This document shows positions 21,360 through 21,973 of a stretch of 21,973 nt of DNA, piece after piece. The notes beneath the pieces were generated by a model. It was given only the letters and a program-made list of their open reading frames with translations. It did no database searches and had not been told where the DNA came from. The stretch comes from a virus. Location: positions 1 to 21,973 of the IMG/VR virus record IMGVR_UViG_3300023179_000565; one strand, 5' to 3'. The position numbers and the translations under genes were made by a program. Positions within the stretch are counted from its first letter, which is position 1; each line of letters opens with the position of its first letter.

Positions 21360-21905
21360 TTACCAAGCAGGTGCTTGAAAAGATCTTTTAATCGCAGAAG
21401 GGTCAAATTGTTCATCCTTCAAGTCCTTAAGAGCTTTACCGTTTTTACCAATTCTGTTGGATTCCTCGCCAGGCATTTGAATCTTGGGAGAACCCATTTG
21501 CCCTGCACGCTTGCCTTCTTTTATCACAGAAGTACGAACAGGTAAGTTGCAAGCCTGACTGATGGTGAGTTCTTCAGAGCGAAGTAGTTCACTAACAGCG
21601 CGAGAGCAACCAACAGAAGTAGAAGTGCCGTCTGCCAAAGTAATAACCAAGAAGACATTTTCATCAGGGTTATTGAAGTTAGGCAAGTAAGGCTCTATCT
21701 TCGCGTCACTTGGAAAGATGCTCTTGATAGTGCCAAGCTCCGTGAACTTGACAGATTCGTACTTTTTGATGTTAAAGTAAGAAAGACTTGCATTAGCAAT
21801 TGGAGCTGATGCGGGAGTTTTTGCAACCACCTTTTTTTCTTTAGGTGGAGTTTTTACAACCACCTTTTTTTCTTTAGGTGTTGCCTTTGTTTTTACTTGT
21901 TCCAT
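21360..21905 (-). CDS. Unidentified protein with Lys/Pro-rich repeated N-terminus
   Basis: 181 aa. Residues 1-35 hold two copies of an 11-residue unit, TPKEKKVVVKT and PPKEKKVVAKT, a flexible basic tail like those of nucleic-acid-binding proteins. The rest is a folded domain: FLVITLADGTSTSVGC..., SELLRSEELTISQACNLP and a GKNGKALKDLKDEQFD tail. Codon use looks richer in G and C than in its neighbours, which suggests high expression or a different origin. An abundant DNA-binding or single-strand-binding role is possible, without direct proof. It has its own leader hairpin at 21937-21955 and a 3' hairpin. Confidence 0.72.
   Translation of the reverse strand: MEQVKTKATPKEKKVVVKTPPKEKKVVAKTPASAPIANASLSYFNIKKYESVKFTELGTIKSIFPSDAKIEPYLPNFNNPDENVFLVITLADGTSTSVGCSRAVSELLRSEELTISQACNLPVRTSVIKEGKRAGQMGSPKIQMPGEESNRIGKNGKALKDLKDEQFDPSAIKRSFQAPAW
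21824..21880 (-). repeat. 33-base tandem repeat in the N-terminal tail coding region
   Basis: A 24-base identical stretch (CACCTAAAGAAAAAAAGGTG plus GTTG on the minus strand) occurs at 21824-21847 and 21857-21880, 33 bases apart, so the frame is preserved and codes the 11-residue Lys-rich unit twice. Confidence 0.85.
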
Positions 21906-21936
21906 TGTTATTGGATTTAAATTGTGAAACGATTTG

Positions 21937-21955
21937 GTCGGGGACTAACCCCAAC
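21937..21955. other. GC-rich hairpin in the leader of the last gene
   Basis: GTTGGGG and CCCCGAC (one G-U) flank a TTAGT loop. On the plus strand a T-run starts 4 bases further on (21960-21965), so it could end rightward transcription from the left; on the minus strand it is part of the gene's 5' leader. Confidence 0.4.
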
Positions 21956-21973
21956 ACACTTTTTTATAGGAGG

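Noticed and set aside
1-21973. CRISPR array or integrase/attachment site
   Set aside because: No regularly spaced repeats, no recombinase gene and no repeat pair near the tRNA-like gene were seen.

Overview
The window is 22 kb of an AT-rich phage genome, most likely a tailed phage of a Bacteroidota host and possibly a crAss-like phage. The reasons are the gene content (a B-family polymerase with an NTDG motif C, a DnaB-like helicase, a Sak4-like ATPase), the near absence of Shine-Dalgarno sequences with A-rich start contexts, and one lipoprotein. I ran no database search, so the taxonomy is inference. Every gene I accept lies on the minus strand, so transcription runs right to left. Several genes end in TAG at sensible places (polymerase at 9111, the 128-aa gene at 6736), so the ordinary bacterial code fits.

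Left part, about 1-5900: a replication/recombination operon. In transcription order it holds a metallophosphoesterase, a 71-aa protein, a probable replisome-organizer-like protein, a 72-aa protein, a DnaB-type helicase, an SF2 helicase, a Sak4-like ATPase and a cut-off gene at the window edge. The DnaB-like gene is split by a group I intron (about 2347-3528) that carries a GIY-YIG homing endonuclease. Splicing joins two exons in frame into a protein of about 360 aa.

Middle, about 5900-13970: many small, closely packed genes around a DNA polymerase (9111-11084). They include an HExxH protein, a zinc-ribbon protein, a ParB-fold protein and a chain of very small membrane or charged proteins that overlap by a few bases. 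A 161-nt tRNA-Leu-like gene with enlarged arms lies at 8160-8321, followed by a clear terminator.

Right part, about 14000-21973: a MoxR/CobS-like AAA+ ATPase translationally coupled to a VWA-like protein with a degenerate metal site, then a DUF3846-like protein, a protein sharing a domain with the ATPase N-terminus, and a series of short single-gene units. These units are separated by related terminator hairpins, each followed by a recurring AACCCTTTAAATAT-like box just before the start codon. They include a lipoprotein and small membrane proteins. A 314-base gap (21046-21359) holds a long RNA-type hairpin, a G-tract cluster and a UUCG-capped terminator-like hairpin. The last gene encodes a protein with a lysine-rich repeated N-terminus.
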